From positions 1 to 33,921 of the forward strand of contig CAZMVD010000035.1 of assembly GCA_964569425.1 (NCBI GenBank): a DNA stretch of 33,921 nucleotides, written 5' to 3'. Below are positions 16,021 through 23,671 of the stretch, piece by piece. A program made the position numbers and the translations under genes. The notes under the pieces were generated by a model, which was given only the letters and a program-made list of their open reading frames with translations, ran no database searches and was not told the DNA's origin. The first letter of the stretch is position 1. Each line of letters begins with the position of its first letter. Source of the stretch: JACQXM01 sp964569425 (GTDB lineage Bacteria > Planctomycetota > Phycisphaerae > UBA1845).

Positions 16021-16044
16021 ATTATCGGAGTTGACGATGAGGAA
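16021..16044 (-). promoter_or_regulatory. possible sigma-28-like promoter before fliN
   Basis: On the minus strand the 73-bp fliL-fliN gap holds TCCGATAA (7 of 8 matches to the sigma-28 -10 box GCCGATAA), extended to GATAAT. A weak -35-like TAGGCTTT lies upstream with a 13-nt spacer, where 11 is usual. It could allow fliA-dependent boosting of fliN and the genes after it. The spacer mismatch keeps confidence low. Confidence 0.27.
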
Positions 16045-16051
16045 AGCCTAG

Positions 16052-16603
16052 TCAAACCCCGGAAACGGTCTGTAGCATCTCGGGGATGATTACCTCTTCC
16101 ACCAGATCGGGGGTTTCAAGAACCCTTTCAAGCTCATTCTTGATTCTACGCTTTAACGTTTCCATTCCCGGTTCATTGAGGTGGCTCGGCTCGGCGCTTC
16201 GGAACACGAAGTTGATACGGTCACGAATCCGACCCTGCCGGGTATCTACAACCGACTTAACCTGTTCCATGTTTGTGGCGTTGACCAATACCGCCACCCT
16301 GATTTGAAAGGAAATGAGCTTGCCCGTGGCGCGATTGGATGGGCGGCATTCACCGAGATCGACCTCCACCAGTTGCGCTTGTTGAGATTTTGGGTCAGCA
16401 GGTTTTAGATTGCCCAAAGTACCACCGAGACGCGGCTCTTCCGCGAACGCCGGTGCGGGGCTGGAATTGAACGCCTTGGTGAGGAAAAACACACAAAGAC
16501 CTTCGCCAATGAGAATGATCGCCAGGATCATCGCTGGTCCCTTGCGGGAGCGCGGCGCGAGTGGCGACTTAGGCGGAGCATCAGGTGTCGGATCGGCGGT
16601 CAT
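16052..16603 (-). CDS. fliL: flagellar basal body-associated protein FliL
   Basis: FliL rings the stator units and supports torque. The 183-residue protein has a basic Pro-rich N-terminus (1-23) and one membrane helix (about 24-43, AMILAIILIGEGLCVFFLTK). A periplasmic stomatin-like FliL domain follows, with VEVDLGECRPSNRATGKLISF, DRINFVFRSAEPSHLNEPG and TLKRRIKNELERVL. It lies 45 bp after motB and 73 bp before fliN. Its RBS is weak, so coupling to motB is likely. Confidence 0.9.
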   Translation of the reverse strand: MTADPTPDAPPKSPLAPRSRKGPAMILAIILIGEGLCVFFLTKAFNSSPAPAFAEEPRLGGTLGNLKPADPKSQQAQLVEVDLGECRPSNRATGKLISFQIRVAVLVNATNMEQVKSVVDTRQGRIRDRINFVFRSAEPSHLNEPGMETLKRRIKNELERVLETPDLVEEVIIPEMLQTVSGV

Positions 16604-16648
16604 CGATGAATCGGCTCCACGCTAAGCCCCTCGGCACGAGGGACAGAC

Positions 16649-17368
16649 TCAAGGCCCTGCATATTCATCGACCAGATCTTCGGTGACCAGAATTTCGACC
16701 CGGCGATTGAGCGCGCGGCGTTCTTCGGTATAGGCCTGGCGGGCAAGGGGTTCAGCATCGGCGACCGCAATGATTATCAGACGTACTCGACGAATGCCGC
16801 CGCGTTCCAACTCGTCGGCAACTTCTTTGGCGCGGGCGTACGAGAGATCGCGCGAATCCAGATAGATGGAATCGGCCGGCAGCGGCTCGTTGGTCGCGTG
16901 TCCACGGATCAGAATCTTGCTGTTGTAGCCGCGCAGGCGCTCCGCCGTTCGGGAGACCAGTTCGCGCGCCTCCGGCTTGAGGGTGGCGCTGAAACGATCG
17001 AAGGTGACTCGCCCCCCCACCACGACCTGAATGCCGTCGCGCACGTTGGTCACACGGAATTTCCGTCCGTGGACTCCTTCCTCGTCCGCGTCGCCCTTTT
17101 CGCGGGCGTCGGCGGCCAGTTCCAGCTCGAGTAGTTTCGCGATGAGGGAATTCAACTCGGTCGTGGGAGCCGGGAGCGCTCCGACCGAGCCATCGAAACC
17201 GCCGAAGGCTTTCTTGATGGACTCCATGACCTGCATGAAGCGATCGTCTTTCTTCACCTCACTCATGGAAAACAGGACGATGAAAAAGCACAGCAACAGC
17301 GACATGCAGTCGCCATAGGTGAGCACCCACTCAGGTGCGCCCTTGGGCGCTTCTTCTTTGCGGAGCAT
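16649..17368 (-). CDS. motB: flagellar stator protein MotB
   Basis: MotB anchors the stator to peptidoglycan and carries the ion-binding aspartate. The 239 residues start with a short cytoplasmic tail and a single helix, TYGDCMSLLLCFFIVLFSMS; D20 in it matches the essential aspartate (D32 of E. coli). The C-terminal OmpA-like domain (about 118-235) has VTFDRFSATLKPEA, ILIRGHATNEPLP and LSYARAKEVADEL, with NRRVEILVTED at its end. An inverted repeat GGAAG...CTTCC immediately precedes the ATG. It lies 106 bp after motA. Whether H+ or Na+ is used cannot be told safely. Confidence 0.94.
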   Translation of the reverse strand: MLRKEEAPKGAPEWVLTYGDCMSLLLCFFIVLFSMSEVKKDDRFMQVMESIKKAFGGFDGSVGALPAPTTELNSLIAKLLELELAADAREKGDADEEGVHGRKFRVTNVRDGIQVVVGGRVTFDRFSATLKPEARELVSRTAERLRGYNSKILIRGHATNEPLPADSIYLDSRDLSYARAKEVADELERGGIRRVRLIIIAVADAEPLARQAYTEERRALNRRVEILVTEDLVDEYAGP

Positions 17369-17474
17369 GGAAGTTACCCAACCCTTCCTGCGGTTACTCG
17401 CGTTGCCGATTCGGTCTCTTCAAGGCTGCCAAGAAACTTGCGCCCGGCGAGACCAAAGAGGTTATTGTCTTCGC

Positions 17475-18254
17475 TCACGCCGCCGCTCGATCGCCCATCA
17501 GCCGTTGGCGCATGCGGGCCGGGAGAAACGTCTTGAGCTTCTGTTCCACGATGCGGGGATTGTCGCCCGCCTGAATGGCCATGATGCCGCGAATGACAAT
17601 CATTTTGAGCATGAGTTCCTCCTTGCTGCGCCGACCGAGCTTCTCGGCCAGGGGAAGCGCCACGAGGTTGGAGAGCAATGCGCCGTAGAAGGTCGTTAAC
17701 AGCGCGACGGCCATGGCCGGCCCGATGCTCTCGGGGTCGCTCATGTTCTTGAGCATGATGATGAGTCCGACCAGCGTACCGACCATGCCGAACGCGGGCG
17801 CAAACTTGCCGATGTTCTCGAACAGCGCTTTTCCGTCGGCATGGCGTGCCTCGACGGACTCTAATTCGCTGGTCATGATGACCTCGATCAGGCCTGGGTC
17901 GGTGCCGTCGACGGCCATCTGAATGCCGGACACGATGAAGGGATCGTCGATCTGGGCGGTGGTGTTTTCGAGGGCGAGAATCCCGTCGCGGCGCGCCACT
18001 TCGGCGTACTTGACCATGTCGGCGATCAGGGTGGCGGGATCGCGCGGCTTGACGAAGAAGCAGTTGCGGACCACGCGGGCGACGGCGGCGACGTTTTGAA
18101 TCGGAAAGCTGATCAACGCGGCACACGTCGACCCGCCGCCGACGATCATGATGGAGGGGTAGTCGATGAAGGGACTCAGGTCGGACGCCATGAAAATGGC
18201 GCCGAGCACCAGTGAGGTTCCCGCAATCAGCCCGATAATCGTCCCGATGTCCAT
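17475..18254 (-). CDS. motA: flagellar stator protein MotA
   Basis: MotA forms the pentameric stator ring that contacts FliG and drives rotation. The 259-residue protein has four helices: about 4-23, 33-52, 150-170 and 178-203. The two functional prolines are visible: P153 in KFAPAFGMVGT and P201 in NLVALPLAEKL (P173 and P222 of E. coli). The cytoplasmic loop contains VARRDGILALE, placing basic and acidic residues R88/R89 and E96 where the FliG-contacting charges lie. It is inserted with motB between flbD and fliL, as in clostridial clusters. AAAAGGA lies about 12 nt before the ATG. A stem-loop lies in the 117-bp gap upstream. Confidence 0.95.
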   Translation of the reverse strand: MDIGTIIGLIAGTSLVLGAIFMASDLSPFIDYPSIMIVGGGSTCAALISFPIQNVAAVARVVRNCFFVKPRDPATLIADMVKYAEVARRDGILALENTTAQIDDPFIVSGIQMAVDGTDPGLIEVIMTSELESVEARHADGKALFENIGKFAPAFGMVGTLVGLIIMLKNMSDPESIGPAMAVALLTTFYGALLSNLVALPLAEKLGRRSKEELMLKMIVIRGIMAIQAGDNPRIVEQKLKTFLPARMRQRLMGDRAAA

Positions 18255-18310
18255 GGTGGAGTCCGTCCTTTTCGACGTTGCCGCCGCTGCGTGCCCTGTG
18301 GTCCTATCGA

Positions 18311-18352
18311 CCGCAGCGTCCGAAGCGCTTAGTACGCCTGCCGGCGCTGCGG
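18311..18352 (-). other. long stem-loop between flbD and motA
   Basis: A perfect 8-bp outer stem CCGCAGCG (18352-18345 on the transcript strand) pairs with CGCTGCGG (18318-18311). Its 26-nt loop can itself fold (AGGCG with CGCTT, one wobble). It occupies most of the 117-bp gap upstream of motA. It lacks a T tract. Plausible roles are partial termination, or an mRNA cleavage/stabilising site that sets stator levels apart from hook genes. Confidence 0.45.
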
Positions 18353-18371
18353 ACTGAATGCCCCTATTGAC

Positions 18372-18566
18372 CTACACCAGTTGAAATCCGCGAACCTGAC
18401 GCTGATACTCGATCGCGCGATGCACCACCTCGTCTACCGTTTCGCGGATGACCATGGTGTCTCCGTTCAGCAGCGTGATGATGGTGTCGGGCGCGGACTC
18501 GATCATCTTGATCTGGTCGACATTGACGACCACCACACGTTTATCCAGCCGTGTGACTGCGATCAT
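18372..18566 (-). CDS. flbD: FlbD/SwrD family flagellar protein
   Basis: This 64-residue protein belongs to the small FlbD family (SwrD in Bacillus, needed for full motor power, probably through stators). MIAVTRLDKRVVVVNVDQIK with IESAPDTIITLLNGDTMVI and VDEVVHRAIEY fits the family from end to end. It lies 35 bp after flgE and just before motA/motB, the same order as flgE-flbD(swrD)-motA/fliL in Firmicutes. It should not be confused with the unrelated Caulobacter transcription factor also called FlbD. Confidence 0.88.
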   Translation of the reverse strand: MIAVTRLDKRVVVVNVDQIKMIESAPDTIITLLNGDTMVIRETVDEVVHRAIEYQRQVRGFQLV

Positions 18567-18601
18567 GGGCTATTCCATCCCTTCGGCCGCATGGCGTGCG
18601 G

Positions 18602-20299
18602 TTAACGCGCCAGCAACAATAGCTCCTGCAACAGTTCATCTGCGACTCGTACCACGCGGCTGGCGGAAGTGATGCCGGTCGAGGACTGAATAAGGTTGAT
18701 GAATTCCCTGGCTATTTCGACGTTACTTTGTTCCAAAGCACCGGCAATGACGGCCCCGGCTACTCCGGTGCGCGGGGCGACGACGGTGGGTCCGCCGGCG
18801 TTGGGCCCGGGCACAAACGTGTTTTCGCTCAATGCCACCAGGCCTTCGTTGTTAACAAACGTTGCCAGCGGCACCTGACCCAGAACCTGGGTGCGCTGGT
18901 TGGAGTACGACGCGGTGACAATGCCGTCGGCATCAATCGAAAAGCCGGTCATGATCCCCGCGGGGGTACCGTTCTGGTCGGCCATGATGAGTTGCGAGGC
19001 TCCATCGGCGCCGGCGAGTCCGGTCAGACGGCTTAGGTCCACGGTAAACGCGAGGGGAGTCACCGCACCGGAGTTGGCGCGGTCGATCTGCAGGTCGGTG
19101 CCGGTAGCCGCCACGAAACGGCCGTTGGCGTCGAACGTGATCGTGCCGTGGCCGAGCGCTGGTGACAAGTCGGTGTCGCCGGTCGATTCGGCGTAGTAAC
19201 GCCAGGTCGTTCCGGTGTCGGACTTGGATTCGAGGACGGCGCGGACCCGCACGTCCACGAGGTTACCGAGCGAGTCGAAGACGCCGAAGCTGGTGGTTAC
19301 GCCGCCGCCGACGGCCGCCGCAATCGTGCTGAAAGCGAACGGGGAGGTGATAGCGCCGGTGGTGTTGGTGATGGACGCGGCATCGAGCGCGACCGCGTTG
19401 ATCTCGCCGCGGTTCGACTGGATGACCAGCGTGCCCGGAACCGGATCGGGGCCCGCGGCGACCGTGACCCCGGGCGTGCCGCCCGTGGCGGGGTCTGTGT
19501 GGATGCCGAGAACTGCCTCCAGATGCCGGGCCAGATCGCCCACCGTGGAACCTGTTGCACCTACGGTAAACGTCGCCGGCGGAATCGCGATTCCGCCGCG
19601 AGTGGCGTTGATGGACAACACATCGCCATTGTTAAAAAGGGGCACGCCGTTGGGATCGACCAGCGCTGTGAGCGGCGTGGCGGGCGTCGCGGGAGCGCCG
19701 CCCGCGGTGAGCAGCGGCTGCGACGCGACCACTGCGCCTTGTGATGCGATCGACGTATTGCTGTCCAATTGACCTTCCATCGTCACCTGCGTGGTGGCGA
19801 CGGCATCGCTCAACGACCCGAGCGGAATGACCAGGTTGGAGAGCGTACCGGGCTGCACCTGACCGGCCGCATCCGCAGCGAACACCTGCAAGGGGTTCCC
19901 ATTGGCAGCGACCATGGTCTGCGTGGCGTCGAGACGAAATGCGCCGTCGCGGGTATAGAGGTCCTGCCCTGCGGAACCACGGACGATGAAGAACCCGTCG
20001 CCGTCCACGGCCAGATCGCTGGGAAAGCCGGTGGAGTCGATACCGCCCTGGCGATGATCGCGTTGAATGGCGGAGACACCGGAGCCGGAGCCGATCTGCC
20101 GCGGCAGGGTTCCGCCGGAGGTATCGCTGGGGCCCTCGCCTTCGGTGACGGTTCGATAAAGCAACGTCTCGAAGAGCGTACGTTGGGCCTTGAAAGCCGT
20201 TGTGTTGAGATTGGCAAGATTATCGCCGACGGTATCGACACCAATGCTGTTGCTCTTGATGCCCGTAAAGCCGACCAACATGGCGGAACTGAGGGACAT
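18602..20299 (-). CDS. flgE: flagellar hook protein FlgE
   Basis: FlgE polymerises into the hook. The 565 residues carry the conserved rod-type N-terminus (SLSSAMLVGFTGIKSNSIGV, then DNLANLNTTAFKAQRTLF). FPSDLAVDGDGFFIVRG follows, then a large variable middle (about 170-440), and the C-terminal coiled-coil segment (GALEQSNVEIAREFINLIQS, then VVRVADELLQELLLLAR). It is longer than the E. coli protein (about 400), meaning enlarged outer domains D2/D3. The ATG lies 77 bp after flgD with a modest AAGTGAG RBS. It is followed by flbD. FlgE rather than FlgG/FlgF is indicated by size and by the flgD-flgE order. Confidence 0.93.
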   Translation of the reverse strand: MSLSSAMLVGFTGIKSNSIGVDTVGDNLANLNTTAFKAQRTLFETLLYRTVTEGEGPSDTSGGTLPRQIGSGSGVSAIQRDHRQGGIDSTGFPSDLAVDGDGFFIVRGSAGQDLYTRDGAFRLDATQTMVAANGNPLQVFAADAAGQVQPGTLSNLVIPLGSLSDAVATTQVTMEGQLDSNTSIASQGAVVASQPLLTAGGAPATPATPLTALVDPNGVPLFNNGDVLSINATRGGIAIPPATFTVGATGSTVGDLARHLEAVLGIHTDPATGGTPGVTVAAGPDPVPGTLVIQSNRGEINAVALDAASITNTTGAITSPFAFSTIAAAVGGGVTTSFGVFDSLGNLVDVRVRAVLESKSDTGTTWRYYAESTGDTDLSPALGHGTITFDANGRFVAATGTDLQIDRANSGAVTPLAFTVDLSRLTGLAGADGASQLIMADQNGTPAGIMTGFSIDADGIVTASYSNQRTQVLGQVPLATFVNNEGLVALSENTFVPGPNAGGPTVVAPRTGVAGAVIAGALEQSNVEIAREFINLIQSSTGITSASRVVRVADELLQELLLLAR

Positions 20300-20376
20300 G
20301 GCTATCTCACTTCATTGCAGGGTTCATGGTGACTCATTCGTCCGTCTACAACGCCGGCGGGACCGGTTGCGATTCG

Positions 20377-20991
20377 TCAGGCCGCGGCGGCGCGAACACC
20401 AAGGACGTCGCGCAGGCGCAGGTCCCTCCCGGTATCCAGTTCGAGCAGAACTTCGCCGGTCGGGCTATCTGAACGGACGGCGGTCACGACGCCTTCGACT
20501 GCCTGTGGCTGAGCGGGATTGCGGCGATCTACGCCTGCGATCGTCTGCCCTATCAGCGTCTCTGCGATGCGCTCAGGTGGTTCGATCGCGATCACCTGGT
20601 CGAGCCCCAATTCGGCGCCATTGGCAAGCTGGAGGATTGCACGTCCGTTTCCGTCGAAGCGAACAGCGGCGACCACGCCGGAGGTGGTTTCACCGTCGCT
20701 CCCCCCCTGCCCAGTCACGAACCGCCCGATGAGCGCCGAGGCGGAGGCGAAATTCTGCTGTCCGGTGAGGTTCTGCAACGACTTGGTCAGCGTGGTGGAC
20801 AGTTCGATATCGCGAATGGAGGATATCTGGCGCAGCAGTTCCTCGTTGCCGGTAGGCGCGAGGGGATCCTGATGGGTAAGCTGCGTAATCAGCAGCCTGA
20901 GAAAGTCGTCGCTGCCCAGGGCCGCAAACGAAGCGCTGCCTTGCGTGGACGGCGCTGCCAACACCGGACCATTAGACGAAATCGGGTCCAC
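20377..20991 (-). CDS. flgD: hook assembly cap protein FlgD
   Basis: FlgD caps the growing hook and lets FlgE subunits assemble. The 204-residue protein has the family signature DFLRLLITQLTHQDPLAPTG (29-48) followed by NEELLRQISSIRDIELS. The C-terminus is a small beta domain seen as VVAAVRFDGNGRAILQL and VEGVVTAVRSDS. The GTG at 20989-20991 is preferred over upstream ATGs because AAGGAG stands exactly 7 nt before it, while the 46 residues upstream are Arg-rich and non-homologous. It lies between fliK (79 bp) and flgE (77 bp). Confidence 0.92.
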   Translation of the reverse strand: MDPISSNGPVLAAPSTQGSASFAALGSDDFLRLLITQLTHQDPLAPTGNEELLRQISSIRDIELSTTLTKSLQNLTGQQNFASASALIGRFVTGQGGSDGETTSGVVAAVRFDGNGRAILQLANGAELGLDQVIAIEPPERIAETLIGQTIAGVDRRNPAQPQAVEGVVTAVRSDSPTGEVLLELDTGRDLRLRDVLGVRAAAA

Positions 20992-21070
20992 GAGCAAACT
21001 CCTTGTCCGACGCGGTCTCCGACTCCGCCGGAGCGACCGCGCATGTTGTTTTCTGCGGACTCCGCCGCAA

Positions 21071-22363
21071 CTACACTCGAATATCGAGCCGGCGCCTTGA
21101 CCAGCGCTCGTGCGGAGCGCGGATTCCATCCGGCTCGGCCGTCAGCCCGCCACCTTCATTCAATTCGTGAATATTGTGGGTCCCCGCGTGAGCGTCACCC
21201 CGACGACCGGACGCATTCCCGGATTCGCGTGCGTGGTCGTCCCGTTGATTCAGGTCGGCATAGACATCAAAGCGTTCGATAGGTATGCCCGCCTGTTCAA
21301 GCGCGAACTTCAAGTGGGCCGCGCGGGCGTCGAGCAGGCGGCCGGCCTCCGGATTTTCGGTTCGAACGACAATGGAGAGTTCATCATCTTTCATTCGTAC
21401 GTCGACCAACATGCGGCCCAGTTCCGGCGGATCGAGATGCAGCCGGGCGGAAGAATGCTGCGCGCCAGGTCGGATTCGCACGGCGCGGACCAGGGCGTCG
21501 AAATCGCTGGACGTAGCGCGCGCGGTCTTCCCCTCCGGCTCTGTCGAGGAAGAAGAATGGCGCTGCGCGGGACTCGATTCGGACGGGCGGCGGGGCGCGT
21601 CCGCAGCGCCCTCGCGCGGCTGCGTGCCGTTCGCCTGGGAGCCGGAGAAAGAACCTGCGTCGCCGGGTGCACGGGAGGCAGCGAGCAGGCGGCCAACTTG
21701 CTGGGCGACGTTTCCATCCTGGGTGCGCAGGTCACCGATGTTCGCGCTTGACGTGGGCGCGGCTGAAGTCGCCCCCGCGTTTGGGGCTGTTGCTGTCGGA
21801 GGTCCGACGACAGCGGAGGCACTGCGGAAATCAGAGTGTGCGGCGCCGCCATCTGCGCGGGCGGTGGAATGCGGCGAATGGGGTTGAGGCGTATGGCCGG
21901 GAAATTGTGACCCGTTTTCCGGCCCATGGGGAGCCACTCCGGCGCTTGGAATCTGGGCGGCGGCAGGGTCCGCGGATGGTGGCGACAGGTCAACTGCGCG
22001 AACCGAAGCCGGCCCGGAATCGGAAACGGGCCACGCTGCCCAACCGGTGGATTCGCCAGCCCCATCGCGGCGCTGCGATCGACGATGGTCTGCGGCGGAT
22101 TGGGTGGCGCGCCGATCTTCCTGCGCGCGGATCTGTTCGCGTCGCTGAGCAGTATCTATCGCCGGCGCTTCGAACATTTGCGCTTCGACCGGTTGAATGC
22201 CCGAGGACGGCGGAGCAATGCGAGAATGATGCACGGCGCCGAGCAGTGAATCAAACGAACCGGACAGCGCAGCGCCGGAACGCCCATCGACGTGGACTGG
22301 CGCGCTATCGCGCGGTCCGCGATCGCGGGGGCTTTCATGCGGAATGGGTAGGGCCGAGACCAT
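21071..22363 (-). CDS. fliK: flagellar hook-length control protein FliK
   Basis: FliK measures hook length and tells FlhB to switch substrate. The 430-residue protein has a long disordered Pro/Ser/Ala/Gly-rich region (about 1-275), suited to its ruler role. A C-terminal switch domain follows (about 285-370): LHLDPPELGRMLVDVRMKDD, LSIVVRTENPEAGRLLD, LKFALEQAGIPIERFDVYAD. A polar tail ends it. Identification rests on the C-terminal domain and on the position between the MotE-like gene and flgD. RBS GGAAAG is rather far (about 12 nt) from the ATG. Confidence 0.88.
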   Translation of the reverse strand: MVSALPIPHESPRDRGPRDSAPVHVDGRSGAALSGSFDSLLGAVHHSRIAPPSSGIQPVEAQMFEAPAIDTAQRREQIRAQEDRRATQSAADHRRSQRRDGAGESTGWAAWPVSDSGPASVRAVDLSPPSADPAAAQIPSAGVAPHGPENGSQFPGHTPQPHSPHSTARADGGAAHSDFRSASAVVGPPTATAPNAGATSAAPTSSANIGDLRTQDGNVAQQVGRLLAASRAPGDAGSFSGSQANGTQPREGAADAPRRPSESSPAQRHSSSSTEPEGKTARATSSDFDALVRAVRIRPGAQHSSARLHLDPPELGRMLVDVRMKDDELSIVVRTENPEAGRLLDARAAHLKFALEQAGIPIERFDVYADLNQRDDHARESGNASGRRGDAHAGTHNIHELNEGGGLTAEPDGIRAPHERWSRRRLDIRV

Positions 22364-22401
22364 ATCGACAATGCTCTTTCCAGTATGCCGCCGTTCAACG
22401 A

Positions 22402-23112
22402 CTAAGGCCGAACGCCGGCCTGACGTTCATCGTCTTCGATTTCACCGGATCGCAACGGAGCGACCTCGCGGACGCGCTGCAGGATGGTCACCATTTTCCC
22501 CAGTTGGTCGCCACGCTTCGCTGCTTCCACGATTTTCTTGGCTTTCCTTGTATCCATTTGGATGAGGATGCGTGCCGCCTCATCCACGTCGGCCATGCTG
22601 AGCAAGTGCTGAACCGCAATCTTGGGCGCCAGCCCCTCGAAAATTTGAACTTGTTTCTGAAAACCTTCGGCTTTCTGTTCGGCGCGCAGTGACTCCTGGT
22701 ATTTGCGCTCTTCGTCGCGCTCACGGCGGAACTCTTCGCGTTCGGTGGTTACGCGCAGGAGGATGCTATTGTTGAGCGCCAGGCGCTGGCGCAATTCCTC
22801 GCGGATGCGATCGGCCTCGCGGCGGACGGTTTCCAGGTCGGGCGGCGTGGCGTCGGCGGGTGTCTCGTAGGATGCCGCGGCATCCACCGGCACTGCACCC
22901 TGTGCCGGGGCTGCTTCGGCGGAAACGCGGGGCGATTCGATCAGGTACGGTCTCTCGCCGCGCATGACGGCTGCCATCTGGTTTATCTTTTCCGCATTGA
23001 TCGCACCGGTGACACCGGCATAGGTGGCGAGCGCGGCAAGCAATCCCATGTTGATGAGCGCCACCAGGGCAGCGGTTTCGTAAATCTGGCGCAGTCGTCC
23101 GGGCTTCAGCAT
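22402..23112 (-). CDS. MotE/YlxF-like protein with MgtE-N-type domain
   Basis: The 236-residue protein has a membrane helix at about 14-36 (AALVALINMGLLAALATYAG). A Pro/Ala linker, a charged coiled coil (about 94-150) and a C-terminal helical repeat domain (about 155-215) follow; the last resembles the MgtE N-terminal fold (LAPKIAVQHLLSMADVDEAARILIQM, then RKAKKIVEAA). Proteins of this build lie between fliJ and fliK in many clusters (YlxF in Bacillus; MotE in rhizobia, a chaperone for the MotC stator protein). The ATG at 23110-23112 is preceded by GGAAGGGGGG and overlaps the fliJ end by 7 bp. The role in this organism is unknown; a link to stator or export is inferred. Confidence 0.72.
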   Translation of the reverse strand: MLKPGRLRQIYETAALVALINMGLLAALATYAGVTGAINAEKINQMAAVMRGERPYLIESPRVSAEAAPAQGAVPVDAAASYETPADATPPDLETVRREADRIREELRQRLALNNSILLRVTTEREEFRRERDEERKYQESLRAEQKAEGFQKQVQIFEGLAPKIAVQHLLSMADVDEAARILIQMDTRKAKKIVEAAKRGDQLGKMVTILQRVREVAPLRSGEIEDDERQAGVRP

Positions 23113-23600
23113 GTTGCCCCCCCTTCCACGACGGCGTGATCTCGAGCCATGCGGCGGTGAACCTGCAGGGCGGATTCGTCCAGCGCCGCTTGCTCCCTGC
23201 GGTCCTGCTCCGCGAGGTAAGCCTTCCACCGGCGATCCTTCAGCTTTTCGATGACGCGCAGCCTCTTGGTCGCTTCCGCCAGAGCCTGACGCTCCGCCTC
23301 CCAGCGGATGCGTAGCTGCGCCCGCTCTTGATGTGCGTCGAGAATCCGGTTCTGCAACCAACCGCGGAAGAATTGGTTGGTGCGCAGTGTGGAAACATCC
23401 AACGCTGCATTCTGGAGTTGCGTGCGTGACATACCGACCGACTCCCGCAACTGTTCGTTCAGGGCGACGATTCGCTGTTCGGCGCGCAGAACCAATCCGG
23501 CCTGGTGCGCCACCGTCCGGCGCAAGGCATCGCGCGCCTGAACGCGCACTCGGCGCAACGCCTCAAGTCGAAAATGAAATCCTCGGGTCGGTTCGCTCAT
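23106..23600 (-). CDS. fliJ: flagellar export protein FliJ
   Basis: FliJ is the central stalk of the FliH-FliI ATPase ring. The 164 residues are almost wholly alpha-helical coiled coil, begin FHFRLEALRRVRVQARDAL (family-like), and continue with heptad-rich LRTNQFFRGWLQNRILDAHQ and RIRWEAERQALAEATKRLR. Sequence is weakly conserved in this family, so the call leans on the N-terminal motif, helical pattern and position directly after fliI (71 bp). RBS AAAGAGA precedes the ATG. It overlaps the MotE-like gene by 7 bp. Confidence 0.85.
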   Translation of the reverse strand: MSEPTRGFHFRLEALRRVRVQARDALRRTVAHQAGLVLRAEQRIVALNEQLRESVGMSRTQLQNAALDVSTLRTNQFFRGWLQNRILDAHQERAQLRIRWEAERQALAEATKRLRVIEKLKDRRWKAYLAEQDRREQAALDESALQVHRRMARDHAVVEGGATC

Positions 23601-23671
23601 TCTCTTTCATGCACTCCGGCATCGTCACGGACGCGGTTTTTCCGGCGCCGTTTGACAGACAGTCTCGGGCA

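Noticed and set aside
18255..18285. GGGCACG-containing stretch before motA as a sigma-54 promoter
   Set aside because: With GG-N10-GC alignment the -12 part reads CGGC, lacking the TT of TTGC; with the GGCACG alignment the GC is out of register.
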